Positions 44,422 to 54,466 of a DNA stretch of 64,000 bases are shown here, in pieces. Location: contig NZ_JAELUG010000018.1 of assembly GCF_016429255.1 (NCBI RefSeq), positions 1-64,000 on the forward strand, given 5' to 3'. The notes beneath the pieces were generated by a model. The model worked only from the letters and a program-made list of their open reading frames with translations, was not told where the DNA came from and did no database searches. The stretch's first letter is position 1; each line of letters begins with the position of its first letter. Both the position numbers and the translations under genes were made by a program. Source of the DNA: Rhizobium sp. ASV8 (lineage in GTDB: Bacteria; Pseudomonadota; Alphaproteobacteria; Rhizobiales; Rhizobiaceae).

Positions 44422-45213
44422 ATGAACCGCTTTTTGCTTGCTTCCGCATTTGTTTTCGTCGCAGGGGCCGCTTTTGCGGCGCAGCCGGAGCAACCGCCCG
44501 CCGGCTGGCCCAAGCTGCCGCCGAAAGCACCGGCCTCGAACGTCAAGCTGGTCGAGCCGCACCTGCGCGTCGATCGGGCGGGCAAGGGCGCGCCGCGCAT
44601 TGCGCTGACTTTCGATGCTTGCATGGGCAAGACCGATCCGCGCATCCTCGATACGCTGGTCGATCAGCGCATTCCGGCGACGATCTTCGTTACCGCGCGC
44701 TGGCTGCGCACCAATCCCGATGCATTGAAGGTCTTCCTGGCTCACCCGGATCTGTTCGAGCTGGAAAACCATGGCCAGAACCATATTCCGGCCGTCGATA
44801 TCCCGACCAAGGTCTACGGCATCCCCGCTGCCGGTTCGCCGGAGGCGGTTGCCCAGGAGGTCAAGGGCGGGGCGGATGCGATGATCGCGGCGGGCATTCC
44901 GCAACCACGCTGGTTCCGTGGCGCGACCGCAAAATACAGTCGCTCGTCGATCGAACAGATTCGCGGCATGGGCTATCGCATTGCCGGCTATTCGGTGAAT
45001 GGCGACAGCGGCTCGCTTCTGCCGGCCAAGATGGTGGAAAAGCAGTATGCTTCCGCAAAAGACGGCGATGTCATCATTTCCCATATCAACCAGCCGACGC
45101 ATGCCGCCGGCGAAGGTGTGGCGGCAAGCATCCTGGCGTTGAAGGCGAAAGGCGTTCAGTTCGTGCGCCTTCAAGACATTCCCGAAAAGGGCGATGCCGG
45201 CACGACGAACTGA
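44422..45213 (+). CDS. Secreted polysaccharide deacetylase (NodB-like)
   Basis: The 263-residue protein has a Sec signal peptide (LLASAFVFVAGAAFAAQ) and the NodB fold: ALTFDACMGKTDPRILDTL (metal Asp), FELENHGQNHI (metal histidines), PRWFRGATAKYS and the end motif ILALKAKGVQFVRL. It probably removes acetyl groups from a glycan such as peptidoglycan or chitin-like oligomers in the periplasm. It is not the symbiotic NodB, since no nod genes or nod boxes are near. The ATG at 44422 puts the signal first; a longer frame exists upstream. Confidence 0.85.
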   Translation: MNRFLLASAFVFVAGAAFAAQPEQPPAGWPKLPPKAPASNVKLVEPHLRVDRAGKGAPRIALTFDACMGKTDPRILDTLVDQRIPATIFVTARWLRTNPDALKVFLAHPDLFELENHGQNHIPAVDIPTKVYGIPAAGSPEAVAQEVKGGADAMIAAGIPQPRWFRGATAKYSRSSIEQIRGMGYRIAGYSVNGDSGSLLPAKMVEKQYASAKDGDVIISHINQPTHAAGEGVAASILALKAKGVQFVRLQDIPEKGDAGTTN

Positions 45214-45235
45214 TCACATAGGACAAGCCCCTGCG

Positions 45236-46327
45236 TTATCCCGGTAGTTGCGGCTGAACTTTCTCCTCGAGGAAGAGTTCATCGACGACAGTCATGACAA
45301 TCAGTGATAGCGGCAGCGCCAGCATCGCGCCGACGGCGCCCCACATCCATGTCCAGAAGATGATGGCGAAGAAGACGACGAAGGGATTGAGCTCCCACTG
45401 GCGGCCCATGACCGCTGGAAAGACCAGATTTTCCACGGCGAGATGGACGGCAAAGAAGACAATGGCCGGAGCGAGCGCAAAGACTATGTCCGAATGCGTG
45501 ATGATGCCGGCGATCGCCAAAGCGATCGTCATGGCGGTGACGCCGAGAAATGGAATGAAGCTGGCAACAAAGGCGAACACGCCCCAGAGCACCGGCACGC
45601 TCAAGCCGCCGGCATAGGCGATGATCGTCATCGCGACGCCGATGCCGGCATAGATCAAGGAGGCCGTGGCGAAGTAGAAGCCCAGCACCTGCTCTACCGC
45701 GTTGATAATCCGGATTGTCGTCAGTCGCGCCGCCCTGTTTGAGAAAGTCATGATGATCGTCTTGCGCAGGCTGATCCGGCTGACGAGAAACAGGAGCAGG
45801 GCGGCGAAGAATATCAGGATCTGAACGATGGCCGGCGTGAGATTGCTCGAAACGACGTGCAGGACGTTGCCGCTGTTCTCCAGCAGGGTATTGATCGACA
45901 TCGGCCCGCTCTGGAAAGTTTCCGGCGAAATGTGCAGCCATTTGAACCGGTCGAGATAAGGCATCAGCCTGTCCGAGGTTCGCTGGAAGAAATCGGGAGC
46001 CTCCTGCGCCAGCTTGGCCAGCGGCCCGGCAAGCGCATTGATGACGAGGAAGATCGCCAGTGCCACCGCCGATGACAGGAGAACGGCATTAAGGACGCGC
46101 GGTACTCCGAGCTTGCTGAGTTTTTCCGCCGCCAACCCCAGGATCATGCCGACGACGACGGCAAGGGTCACCGGAATAAGAATGATCGACATCATGTAAA
46201 CGCCGGCCAGCGCCAGAATAAGGAAGATACCGATGGTCGCCCACGCGGCGGCGGTATGAAGCTGACCAGTTGGCGGATTATCCGGCAGTTCGGAAAGGGC
46301 CGCGTCGCTGCCATATCCTTGCGACAT
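45236..46327 (-). CDS. AI-2E family permease
   Basis: The 363-residue membrane protein has about eight hydrophobic spans and the family patterns VLNAVLLSSAVALAIFLVIN, WGVFAFVASFIPFLGVTA and AIIFWTWMWGAVGAMLALPL. AI-2E family members include sodium/proton antiporters and, in a few cases, autoinducer-2 exporters. The substrate here is unknown. The start at 46327 follows AGGGCGAAAC; an ATG at 46405 would add 26 Gly-rich residues and is the alternative. Confidence 0.85.
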   Translation of the reverse strand: MSQGYGSDAALSELPDNPPTGQLHTAAAWATIGIFLILALAGVYMMSIILIPVTLAVVVGMILGLAAEKLSKLGVPRVLNAVLLSSAVALAIFLVINALAGPLAKLAQEAPDFFQRTSDRLMPYLDRFKWLHISPETFQSGPMSINTLLENSGNVLHVVSSNLTPAIVQILIFFAALLLFLVSRISLRKTIIMTFSNRAARLTTIRIINAVEQVLGFYFATASLIYAGIGVAMTIIAYAGGLSVPVLWGVFAFVASFIPFLGVTAMTIALAIAGIITHSDIVFALAPAIVFFAVHLAVENLVFPAVMGRQWELNPFVVFFAIIFWTWMWGAVGAMLALPLSLIVMTVVDELFLEEKVQPQLPG

Positions 46328-46450
46328 GTTTCGCCCTGCGCCGGAATTCCCGTCGCGCAACCCCGGTCCGCCTGGCTGCTTGCCGGCGTTTCTATCGATC
46401 TCCATGCCCTCAAATCCCCGAAGGCACGATTGCCTCGGTATTCAAACGCG

Positions 46451-46483
46451 AAAAAGCCCGCTCCGGTTCCGGAACGGGCTTTT
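46451..46483 (-). terminator. Terminator of the VOC gene
   Basis: Nested arms AAAAGCCCG / CGGGCTTTT with TCCGG / CCGGA inside; on the minus strand it ends in a T-run, 23 bases after the VOC stop. Confidence 0.85.
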
Positions 46484-46505
46484 GAAAGCATGCCACATGG
46501 AGCAA

Positions 46506-47372
46506 TCAGGCGATCAGGTTGAGGCCGATTCCCCATGGATCGCGCAGCGAGATGCCGCCGTCGCGCTTTTCGGTCTTGATCTCGTGCTGGTCGAGAGCCG
46601 CCACGGCCTTGTCGAGCGAGGCGCTGTCGTTGAAGCGCAGCGTATAGTCCGAGAGACCGGTCATGTGCTCGGAGCGTACACCGGCGCCGCGGCTGTTCCA
46701 TGTATTGGCGCCGAGATGATGGTGATAGCCGCCTGTCGCGAGGAAAGTCGCGCCGGGATAGCGCGCGGCCATAACCTTCATGCCGAGAACGTCGCGGTAG
46801 AAGGCGTTGGCTTCGGCAACGTCGCCGACCTGCAGGTGAATATGGCCGATCGCCGAACCGTCGGCCATGCCGTCCCAGCGGTCCTGCGGGGCACTTTCAT
46901 AGAGCTTCTGCAGATCGAGCCTGAGCGTCGCCATCTCCACCGTACCGTCATCGTGGAATGTCCATTCCTCGTGTGGTCGGTCGGCATAGATCTCGATGCC
47001 GTTGCCTTCGGGGTCGGAAAGGTAGATCGCCTCGCTGACGATATGGTCCGATGCGCCCTCCAGCGCGACATTGTTGTGCGCGGCGTGACGAAGCCAGCGG
47101 GCAAGCTCGACGCGGCTCGGCAGCAGGAAGGCGGTGTGGAATAGGCCGGCCGCCGTCCGCGGCGCACGCGCGGCTGCGCGATCCGTCGTCAGGGTCAGAA
47201 GGGGGTGGCCGGCAACGCCGAGGACTTCGCCGCTCGCCGTCTTTTCAATGACCTTCAGGCCGAGCATGTCCTGGTAGAAACGTGACACCAGCGGCAGGTC
47301 GGTGACGACCAAATGCGATTGGCCGACATAGGCAGGGCGCGTCAATGCATAGGAGGGGGCGGTTTCGGTCAT
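46506..47372 (-). CDS. Double-domain VOC protein (extradiol dioxygenase-like)
   Basis: The 288-residue protein has two VOC units. The first runs about 15-135 (VGQSHLVVTDLPLVSRFYQD, LSDPEGNGIEIYAD) and the second about 165-288 (IGHIHLQVGDVAEANAFYRD, YHHHLGANTW, RDPWGIGLNL). The layout matches catechol 2,3-dioxygenase-like CatE proteins, with likely metal ligands H, H and E. The substrate is unknown. The start at 47372 (MTETAP) suits the family; a frame back to 47426 is unlikely. Confidence 0.87.
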   Translation of the reverse strand: MTETAPSYALTRPAYVGQSHLVVTDLPLVSRFYQDMLGLKVIEKTASGEVLGVAGHPLLTLTTDRAAARAPRTAAGLFHTAFLLPSRVELARWLRHAAHNNVALEGASDHIVSEAIYLSDPEGNGIEIYADRPHEEWTFHDDGTVEMATLRLDLQKLYESAPQDRWDGMADGSAIGHIHLQVGDVAEANAFYRDVLGMKVMAARYPGATFLATGGYHHHLGANTWNSRGAGVRSEHMTGLSDYTLRFNDSASLDKAVAALDQHEIKTEKRDGGISLRDPWGIGLNLIA

Positions 47373-47699
47373 GGGTAGTTCCAACCTCGACAATCTTGAA
47401 AAAGGCAATGGGCTTGAAAAAGGCAACCGGCGCGGACGGCAGTGAGCCGTCAGTGGCGGGCGGGAGGTTTCGCCGGTTGAATGCCTCTTCGATATCCTCG
47501 GCCCGCTGTACTTACCAAACTATATGGAGGATTCCGATTGTTCACAGAAGGCCAGAAATTGCGGATTGAGCGTTCGCTGAATGTTGACGATATGCCTCGT
47601 CGCGTTCACGAAGATTGATCGAAATGCCAGTTTGACGCAGTTGCTTCCATGTCGGCGGGATGTAAGGATCGCGTTGTTACTGAACTGGAATGCGTAAAA
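47373..47699. other. Intergenic region with a possible very small gene
   Basis: About 330 bases between divergent VOC and haemolysin III genes. A short frame (47538-47618) starts with TTG seven bases after GGAGG and codes for 26 residues beginning FTEGQKLRIERSLNVDDMPR. It could be a microprotein or chance. Otherwise no feature. Confidence 0.35.
47538..47618 (+). CDS. Possible 26-residue microprotein (uncertain)
   Basis: GGAGG at 47526-47530 stands 7 bases before a TTG at 47538. The 26-residue product is basic/acidic mixed (KLRIERSLNVDDMPRRVHED) and without membrane segment. No homologue is known to me. A chance frame is quite possible; the well-spaced ribosome-binding site is the only support. 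Confidence 0.25.
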   Translation: MFTEGQKLRIERSLNVDDMPRRVHED

Positions 47700-48368
47700 A
47701 TGGCCGAGTACAAAGGCATCCGTTGGGCGTATGATCGATATGAAGTGATCGCCGACAGCATCGTCAACGGCGTTGGGGTGGTGTTTGCGCTCATCGGCGC
47801 AACGGTGCTGATCTTCTACGCGACCGTCTGGAGCTCCTACGGCGCCATCGCCGCCGCCTGGATCTACGGTGTCGGCCTGGTGCTGACGCTCGGCATGTCC
47901 TTCACCTATAACCTCTGGCCGGTATCGCGGACGAAATGGTTCCTCCGGCGCTTCGACCATTCCTTCATCTACGTGCTGATTGCCGCGACCTATACGCCGT
48001 TTCTGGAGCGCGGCGCCGAGGATCCGCTGCTATTCGCCATGCTGATCGCCGTCTGGGTTTTCGCGGCATTCGGTATCGTGCTGAAATGTCTGTTCCCAGG
48101 CCGTTACGACCGGTTGGCGATCCTGCTTTACCTTGCCATGGGCTGGAGCGGCGTCATCGTGGCAAAGCCGGTCTCGATGTATATCCCCTTCGCGTCCATG
48201 CTGCTGATCATCATCGGCGGGGTGATCTACTCGCTGGGCGTCATCTTTCACGTTTGGGAAAAGCTGCGGTTCCAGAATGCGATCTGGCACGGCTTTGTGA
48301 TTGCCGCTGCCGCCGTGCATTATTCGGCCGTTCTCGCCTGTTTCAGCCTGTCTCCGGAAAGCTTTTGA
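47700..48368 (+). CDS. Haemolysin III (TrhA/YqfA-type) membrane protein
   Basis: The 222-residue integral membrane protein has seven hydrophobic spans and the PAQR-like pattern YEVIADSIVNGVGVVF, FDHSFIYVLIAATYTPFLE and WHGFVIAAAAVHYSAVL (H residues that may bind metal). The family is named haemolysin III, yet in bacteria it is linked to membrane energetics and lipid homeostasis. The start at 47700 suits the family, with 47649 as an alternative. Its 3' end overlaps the convergent hypothetical gene by 26 bases. Confidence 0.85.
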   Translation: MAEYKGIRWAYDRYEVIADSIVNGVGVVFALIGATVLIFYATVWSSYGAIAAAWIYGVGLVLTLGMSFTYNLWPVSRTKWFLRRFDHSFIYVLIAATYTPFLERGAEDPLLFAMLIAVWVFAAFGIVLKCLFPGRYDRLAILLYLAMGWSGVIVAKPVSMYIPFASMLLIIIGGVIYSLGVIFHVWEKLRFQNAIWHGFVIAAAAVHYSAVLACFSLSPESF

Positions 48369-48858
48369 CCACCTGCGCGGTTGGCGTGCACTTCTTGGTC
48401 GGGCGCAAGCTGCGCACCAGACGCATCACGATGGCGTCGTAGCGCTGCATGTCCGCCTTGGCATAATCCATTTCGAAGAACGCCGCTCCGCCGTTGCAAA
48501 GCGCCACACCGCGCACATAGACGATACGACCCTGTTTCGTGCCGGAAAAGCTGGCGCCGCGCGAATTCGACTTCGCATAGGAGATCTTCCAGCCCTGATC
48601 CCTGGCGAGCGCGACGCGAACATTGGCCTCTTCGACGAAGTCGCCTTTGGCAAGCGCCGTGCCGAAAACCTGCAGCACGGCTGATCGGTCCGCCGGCGAC
48701 AACGACAAGCGGTTGGTGTCGTCGGAAGGCGCCGACAGGTGGAAGTCGGATGGCAGTTCGATGGCGTAACCGAAGCCCGTATTGTCATAAGACCACCATT
48801 CGGCGGCAAACGCCGAGGCGGGGCAAAGCAGCAGGAAAGCTATCAAGCGGGCGAGCAT
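48343..48858 (-). CDS. Hypothetical exported protein
   Basis: The 171-residue protein has a Sec signal peptide (LIAFLLLCPASAFAAEW). The mature part reads WSYDNTGFGYAIELPSDF then ISYAKSNSRGASFSGTKQG and ends with MQRYDAIVMRLVRSLRPTKK, a plan seen in small rhizobial periplasmic proteins. Two cysteines (CNGGAAF and KKCTP) may pair. I cannot assign a function. It converges with the haemolysin III gene with a 26-base overlap. Confidence 0.72.
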   Translation of the reverse strand: MLARLIAFLLLCPASAFAAEWWSYDNTGFGYAIELPSDFHLSAPSDDTNRLSLSPADRSAVLQVFGTALAKGDFVEEANVRVALARDQGWKISYAKSNSRGASFSGTKQGRIVYVRGVALCNGGAAFFEMDYAKADMQRYDAIVMRLVRSLRPTKKCTPTAQVVKSFPETG

Positions 48859-49239
48859 TGCGGTTTCCGGGAGGCGGGGTCTGCAAACCGCTTAAGAATA
48901 GCGCTTTTTTCAGCGAAGATTCCATGGCGATTTTGGAAATGGCGCAAAATTAGCTCAGATTCGTTACAGCTTCATTGCAAGCCATGCAGAATTGGATGCT
49001 TTGACATCATGTTCTTGCCATTCGTGTCGAAACCACGCCTCAAAATGGTGGAACGCCTGTCCGCCAAGGGTATTGGACCCGCTCCAGCAAGTTCGCAAAG
49101 CATCGGCGGAAAAGCGATTTCAGTGGTTTACTCCCGCTTTTCGACCGTTTGCACTTGAGGCTGTCAACCCTTTCGCCTATCCCTGCACCCTAGCTCCGGC
49201 TTTGCCGGTTTCCGCATGATCGTTCAGCAGGGGGAAGGC
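48859..49239 (+). promoter_or_regulatory. Leader and promoter region of the mnh operon
   Basis: About 380 bases lie between a divergent hypothetical gene and mnhA. TTGAGG (49155), 17 bases, TATCCC (49178) is a candidate promoter; the match to consensus is moderate. No gene is supported in the rest. Confidence 0.35.
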
Positions 49240-51633
49240 ATGGCCGGTGTCACGGGCCTGACATTCCTGGCTCTATGTCTGCCCTTCCTGGGTGCGTTGA
49301 TCGCGCCCCTCGTCGTTCGGCGCGTGGAGCACAATGCGGCGTGGCTGCTGGCGCTGCTGCCCGGGCTTGCCTTCGTTCATTTCGCCGGATTCCTGCCCGA
49401 TATTGCCGCCGGTAGAATTGTCCAGGGCGGTTTTGATTGGGTGCCGAGCCTCGGTCTGCGGTTTTCCTGGCTGCTCGACGGCCTGTCGCTGACCTTTGCT
49501 TTGCTCGTCACCGGCATCGGCACCTTGATCATTCTCTACGCAGGCGGCTACCTGAAGGGGCACCCGGACCTCGGGCGCTTCTTCTCCTTCATCTTTCTCT
49601 TCATGGGCTCGATGCTCGGTCTCGTCGTCTCGGACAGCTTCCTGACGCTGTTCGTCTTCTGGGAGCTGACCTCCATCACGTCTTTCCTGCTGATCGGCTT
49701 CGATCATCGTCGGGAGGCGTCGCGACGGGCAGCGCTGCAGGCTTTGGTGGTGACCGGCGGGGGCGGCCTGTTGCTGTTGGCGGGTCTGCTGCTCATCTGG
49801 CAAATCACCGGCCTCGGTTCGATGTCGGAACTGCTGCACTCCGGCGATGTGTTGAGGGCAAGCCCGCTGTATCTCACGGCGCTGATCCTCGTGCTCGGCG
49901 GCGCTTTCACCAAGTCGGCGCAGTTTCCATTTCACTTCTGGTTGCCCAACGCGATGGAAGCGCCGACGCCGGTATCGGCCTATCTGCATTCCGCGACCAT
50001 GGTGAAGGCAGGCGTCTATCTTCTGATGCGGCTCAATCCCGTCATGGGCGATACGGTGGCGTGGCAGACGACCCTGCCGGTTTTCGGTGCGGCAACACTG
50101 TTGGTAGGCACTCTGCTTGCGATCCGTCAGACCGACCTGAAACTGAAACTCGCCTATACCACTGTTTCGTCTCTTGGCCTGCTCGTGCTGCTCACAGGCT
50201 TCGGCACGGACTATGCCGTCGAAGCTGCAGTCCTCTATCTGGTGGCGCATTCGCTGTTCAAGGGCGCCCTGTTCATGGTCGCCGGCATCGTTGATCATGA
50301 GACCGGAACGCGCGACATCACGCGCCTCGGCGGCTTGGGCTCCGCCATGCCGCTGACTTTTGCAGCAGCCTTGCTCGCCGCGATCTCGATGGGCGGTTTG
50401 CCGCCAGCCTTCGGCTTTATTGCCAAGGAGGAGATCTATGCGGCATTGGCGCAGGCTTCGCCGTGGGCGATCGTTCTGACGATCGTCGCCGTCGCCGGCA
50501 ACGCCCTGATGTTCGCCATCGCCTTTGCCGTGGCGCTCAAGCCCTTTGTCGGGCCACTGACAGAGACGCCGCGCCATCCGCATGAGGCGCCGCCGCTCCT
50601 GTGGCTGGGGCCGGTACTGCTAGCGTTGCTTGGCCTCGCTTCGGCTTTGCTTTCGGGGACATGGCATGCCTACGTCACGTCGCCGATGGCCAGTGCCGTT
50701 GGTGGCAAGGAGCTGCATGTCTCCGCCACGCCGATCCCGCATATCGGGCTGCCGCTCGCGCTTTCGCTGGCAACCGTGCTGATTGGTATTCTGGTCTATT
50801 GGCAGCTCGACCGTGCTCGCTTCGTCATGTCGGTCATCCTGCGGTACCTCGGGCCGGGACCGGATCGCGGCTTCGATGGCTTTATGTCCGGGTTGGTGCG
50901 GCTGTCGCATGCTGTCTCGCGCATCCTGCAGCCGGGCCGCCTGGAAATCTACGTCACTGTCACCTTCCTCTGCATCGCCGCTATGCTGCTGGCGCCGCTC
51001 GTCATCCATGGCGAACTTCCGGCAATGCCGGCACGGCCGAATTTGCAGTGGCATGAGGCGACGATTTTCCTGATTGCCGTCATCGGGCTTGCCGCCGTCG
51101 TTCTGGCGCGAGACCGGCTGACCGCTATTGTCTCGCTTGGTATTCAAGGCTTTGCGGTCGCCGTCATCTTCCTGCTCTTCGGTGCGCCGGATCTGTCCTT
51201 CACGCAGTTCATGGTCGAGACCCTGTCCGTCGTCATTCTGGCCATGGTGATGACGAGGCTGCGTCTTTCGTCGGCGGATCGCCGTCCGCCGCTGAAAATG
51301 TTTGCCCATGCCGTGCTCGCGATTGGCTGTGGGGCAGGCTTTTCGCTTCTCCTGCTGAAAGCGACACAGGCTCCCTTCGATCTGACGTTGACCGCTTTCT
51401 TCGACCGTTACTCGAAGCTGATCGCCCACGGCGACAATGTGGTCAACGTCATCATCGTCGACTTCCGCGGTACGGACACACTCGGCGAGATTGCGGTTGT
51501 CGCGATGACCGGGCTGGCGATCCTGGCGTTGATCCGCATCCGTGCGGGCGGCGAGCGCAAGCTTGCAGCCAACGATCCCGACCGTGAGGAAAACGCCGAT
51601 TTTGAAAACAGAATGGAGGCGGAGCGCTCATGA
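49240..51633 (+). CDS. mnhA: Mrp antiporter subunit A
   Basis: The 797-residue subunit is the largest part of the Mrp complex. It has an NuoL-like core (about 1-480; [57 protein letters not shown]) and a C-terminal MrpA extension with the DUF4040 and MbhE-type parts ([37 protein letters not shown]). Mrp exchanges Na+ or K+ for protons across the inner membrane for alkaline and salt tolerance. The start at 49240 is preferred over 49216 because GGGGGAAGG lies between them. It overlaps mnhB by 4 bases. Confidence 0.93.
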   Translation: MAGVTGLTFLALCLPFLGALIAPLVVRRVEHNAAWLLALLPGLAFVHFAGFLPDIAAGRIVQGGFDWVPSLGLRFSWLLDGLSLTFALLVTGIGTLIILYAGGYLKGHPDLGRFFSFIFLFMGSMLGLVVSDSFLTLFVFWELTSITSFLLIGFDHRREASRRAALQALVVTGGGGLLLLAGLLLIWQITGLGSMSELLHSGDVLRASPLYLTALILVLGGAFTKSAQFPFHFWLPNAMEAPTPVSAYLHSATMVKAGVYLLMRLNPVMGDTVAWQTTLPVFGAATLLVGTLLAIRQTDLKLKLAYTTVSSLGLLVLLTGFGTDYAVEAAVLYLVAHSLFKGALFMVAGIVDHETGTRDITRLGGLGSAMPLTFAAALLAAISMGGLPPAFGFIAKEEIYAALAQASPWAIVLTIVAVAGNALMFAIAFAVALKPFVGPLTETPRHPHEAPPLLWLGPVLLALLGLASALLSGTWHAYVTSPMASAVGGKELHVSATPIPHIGLPLALSLATVLIGILVYWQLDRARFVMSVILRYLGPGPDRGFDGFMSGLVRLSHAVSRILQPGRLEIYVTVTFLCIAAMLLAPLVIHGELPAMPARPNLQWHEATIFLIAVIGLAAVVLARDRLTAIVSLGIQGFAVAVIFLLFGAPDLSFTQFMVETLSVVILAMVMTRLRLSSADRRPPLKMFAHAVLAIGCGAGFSLLLLKATQAPFDLTLTAFFDRYSKLIAHGDNVVNVIIVDFRGTDTLGEIAVVAMTGLAILALIRIRAGGERKLAANDPDREENADFENRMEAERS

Positions 51634-52049
51634 ACACGCTGATCTTTCGGACCGCCGCTCCCTTTCTGACCGCATTGATGCTGCTCTTTTCCGTCTTCGT
51701 CCTGCTGCGAGGTCATAACGAACCGGGCGGCGGCTTCATCGGCGGCCTGATCGCAGCATCCGCCTTCGCGATCTACGGTATTGCCTGTGGGGTGACTGCT
51801 GTGCGCCGCGCCATTGTCTTTCATCCGTTGGCCATTGCCGGATTCGGCCTGTTGGCGTCGACGCTCGCAGGTTTCCTCTCCGTCTTTTTCGGCGTCCCGT
51901 TCATGACCGGGCTGTGGGTCTATCCGCATCTGTTCGGTGTGGAAGTGGCGCTTTCCACGGTGATGCTCTTCGATATCGGCGTCTATCTGGTCGTCGTCGG
52001 TGCGATCACATCGATAGCGCTTGCGCTCGAAGAGCGGGAGGTCGACTGA
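51630..52049 (+). CDS. mnhB: Mrp antiporter subunit B
   Basis: The 139-residue protein has four hydrophobic spans and the subunit B signatures [40 protein letters not shown] and [13 protein letters not shown]. It overlaps mnhA (ATGA) and ends on the A shared with the mnhC ATG, so translation is coupled. Acts in the Mrp Na+/H+ antiporter complex. Confidence 0.92.
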   Translation: MNTLIFRTAAPFLTALMLLFSVFVLLRGHNEPGGGFIGGLIAASAFAIYGIACGVTAVRRAIVFHPLAIAGFGLLASTLAGFLSVFFGVPFMTGLWVYPHLFGVEVALSTVMLFDIGVYLVVVGAITSIALALEEREVD

Positions 52050-52426
52050 TGGAAGCTGTCTTTGCCGTTCTTGTCGGCCTGTTCTTCTCGGCGGCGATTT
52101 ATCTGATGCTGTCGAAGTTCTCGATCCGTATCATGCTCGGCATCGCCATCCTCGGCAATGCCGTCAATCTGCTGCTCTTCACCGCCGGCCGGATAACGCC
52201 CGAGGTGCCGCCCATCATTCCGCAGGGTGCGAGCACGCTCGATCTGGCTGCCGCGAATCCGCTGCCGCAGGCGTTGATCCTGACGGCGATCGTTATTTCG
52301 TTTTCGTTCCTCGCCTTTCTGCTTGTCCTGACTTACAGGGCCTATCAGGACCTCAAGACGGACGATACGGGCGAGATGCTGGCCGCCGAACCGGACGAGC
52401 GGCCGCTGCCGCCTCTGGGGTACTGA
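52049..52426 (+). CDS. mnhC: Mrp antiporter subunit C
   Basis: The 125-residue NuoK-like subunit has three spans and the pattern IYLMLSKFSIRIMLGIAILG, GNAVNLLLFTAGR and DPLPQALILTAIV-type segment (here NPLPQALILTAIVISF). The start at 52049 overlaps mnhB by one base (TGATG). Only 4 bases separate it from mnhD. Confidence 0.92.
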   Translation: MEAVFAVLVGLFFSAAIYLMLSKFSIRIMLGIAILGNAVNLLLFTAGRITPEVPPIIPQGASTLDLAAANPLPQALILTAIVISFSFLAFLLVLTYRAYQDLKTDDTGEMLAAEPDERPLPPLGY

Positions 52427-52430
52427 CGAT

Positions 52431-53996
52431 ATGGCCGGACCAACTGATATCCCCGTCGATCTCTCCGCAGCGCTGGTGGCCGCGCCGGTGCCGCTCGGGC
52501 ATTGGCTCGTCATAGCGCCGGTCGCGCTATGCATCGGCCTTGGCGCCATTCTCCTGATGCTGCGCAACCGCACCGAATGGCAAGCCTGGATCGCCATTCC
52601 GGGGCTGCTGCTTTTGGTGCTCATCGATATCGCCCTGCTTGGCAAAGTTGCCAGTGAGGGAGCGGTGACCATGGTCATGGGCCGATGGCTGCCGCCCTTC
52701 GGCATTGCCTTCAGCGTCGATCTTCTCGGCGCGGCCATGGCTCTGACTGCGGCGATCGTGGCGCTCGCTGCCGCCGTCTATGCTCTCGCGGAAATCGGCA
52801 CCAGCGGCGGCCGTTACGGCTTTTTCCCGTTTCTGATGTTGCTGCTTGCCGGCGTCAGCGGCGCTTTCCTGACGGGAGACGTCTTCAATCTTTATGTCTG
52901 GTTTGAGGTGTTGCTGATCTCGTCTTTCGGCCTGCTGATCCTTGGTTCCGAACGGGAGCAGATCGACGGCGCGCTGAAATATGCCGTGCTGAACCTGATA
53001 GCCACCACGCTGTTTCTCGTGTCCGTCGGCTATCTCTATGCCGTGTTCGGCACGCTCAACATGGCCGATATTGCGATCAAGGCGAGGGCTGGCGGTAGCA
53101 CCGCGCCGATGATGACGCTGGCCGGCTTGTTTCTGCTCGCTTTCGGCATGAAGGCGGCGGCTTTTCCCGTCAATTTCTGGCTGCCGGCTTCCTATCATAC
53201 GCCGCGGATTACCGTTTCGGCGCTTTTCGCGGGCCTGCTGACCAAGGTCGGCGTTTATGCGCTTATCCGCATTCTGGTCATGCTGCTGCCGATCGAGCGT
53301 ACGGAACTTGGCCCCATGATAACGGTCGTTGCCATCGCCACCATGCTGGCCGGGGTGGTGGGCGCGCTCGGGTCGACCGATATTCGCCGTCTGCTCGGCT
53401 ATATCGTTATCTCAGGCATCGGCACCATGCTGGCGGGCGTCGCGCTTGGCGGTGCCGCTGGCCTCAGTGGCGCGATCTTCTATGCGCTGCACTCGATGGT
53501 GCTGATGACGGCGCTGTATCTGCTGGCGGGGCAGGCCGCCCGGCTCGGCGGCAGCTTTTCGCTGACCGCGCTCGGCGGGCTTTACCGGCGCAACGGCTGG
53601 TTCGCGGGTCTATCCTTGATACTCTTCTTCGCTGTCAGTGGCCTGCCGCCATTTTCCGGCTTCTGGCCGAAAGTCGTGCTGGTCAAGGCGTCGTTGGCGG
53701 CTGGAGCCTGGTGGCTTGCCGCGGCGATCCTGTTGGCGGGCTTCCTGACCACGATCGCCTTCGGTCGGGTCTTCCTCCTGGCTTATTGGCGACCAGCTGC
53801 GGATGAGGGGAGTATGGCTGTCGGGCCCATCAAGTGGCAGGCGGGATTGCCGCTGATTGCCCTTACGGCTCTCGTCGTCGGCTTCGGCGTGTTTCCGGAG
53901 AGCCTCTTGCAATTGACCCAGGCGGCGGCCGCCGGCCTGGAGCAGCCATCCGCCTACCTGCATTCGGTCTTCCCGCAGACAGGAGGCGCGCAATGA
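52431..53996 (+). CDS. mnhD: Mrp antiporter subunit D
   Basis: The 521-residue NuoN/NuoM-like subunit has about fourteen spans. Visible marks are GVSGAFLTGDVFNLYVWFEV (with the key glutamate), GMKAAAFPVNFWLPASYHTP, LTKVGVYALIR and SGLPPFSGFWPKVVLVKASL. It forms a proton channel of the Mrp complex. Its stop overlaps mnhE (ATGA). The N-terminus carries about 20 extra residues before the first span. Confidence 0.93.
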   Translation: MAGPTDIPVDLSAALVAAPVPLGHWLVIAPVALCIGLGAILLMLRNRTEWQAWIAIPGLLLLVLIDIALLGKVASEGAVTMVMGRWLPPFGIAFSVDLLGAAMALTAAIVALAAAVYALAEIGTSGGRYGFFPFLMLLLAGVSGAFLTGDVFNLYVWFEVLLISSFGLLILGSEREQIDGALKYAVLNLIATTLFLVSVGYLYAVFGTLNMADIAIKARAGGSTAPMMTLAGLFLLAFGMKAAAFPVNFWLPASYHTPRITVSALFAGLLTKVGVYALIRILVMLLPIERTELGPMITVVAIATMLAGVVGALGSTDIRRLLGYIVISGIGTMLAGVALGGAAGLSGAIFYALHSMVLMTALYLLAGQAARLGGSFSLTALGGLYRRNGWFAGLSLILFFAVSGLPPFSGFWPKVVLVKASLAAGAWWLAAAILLAGFLTTIAFGRVFLLAYWRPAADEGSMAVGPIKWQAGLPLIALTALVVGFGVFPESLLQLTQAAAAGLEQPSAYLHSVFPQTGGAQ

Positions 53997-54466
53997 TCCT
54001 CCTGGTCTTCAATCTGCTGCTTGCCTTCGTCTGGGTCGCCATCACCGGCAGCGCTTCCTTCATCAATCTGGTGTTTGGCTTCTTCCTTGCGGCGCTTGCG
54101 CTGGCCATCGTGCGGTCGTCCTATGGCGGTACGCTCTATCTCGGACGCATCCGCCGCATCCTGGCGCTGTTGCTGCTGTTCATAAGCGAACTTGCCAAAT
54201 CGGCTTGGGCGGTCGCCGTTGCGGTCATGAGCCCGACGATGGATGTGAAGCCGGGGATTTTCGCCTTCTCCCTGACGGTCGATCGTGATTTCGAAATCAC
54301 CCTGCTTGCAAACCTCATCACGCTGACGCCGGGCACCCTGTCCGTCGATGTCTCGGAGGATCGCAAGACCCTGTATGTCCACGCGCTCGACTGCTCCGAT
54401 CCGGACGCTATCAGGCGAAGTATAGCCGATGGTTTCGAAAGACGGATCATGGAGGCTTTTCGATGA
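53993..54466 (+). CDS. mnhE: Mrp antiporter subunit E
   Basis: The 157-residue protein has two N-terminal spans and a soluble C-terminal half: [56 protein letters not shown] and [12 protein letters not shown], all typical of MnhE. The start at 53993 ([10 protein letters not shown]) overlaps the mnhD stop and follows AGGAGG. A longer frame upstream belongs to mnhD's strand and is not used. Confidence 0.92.
   Translation: MILLVFNLLLAFVWVAITGSASFINLVFGFFLAALALAIVRSSYGGTLYLGRIRRILALLLLFISELAKSAWAVAVAVMSPTMDVKPGIFAFSLTVDRDFEITLLANLITLTPGTLSVDVSEDRKTLYVHALDCSDPDAIRRSIADGFERRIMEAFR

Noticed and set aside
44422..45213. Symbiotic NodB
   Set aside because: The protein has the NodB fold but carries a signal peptide, and no nodA, nodC or nod box is near. 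A general polysaccharide deacetylase is more likely.
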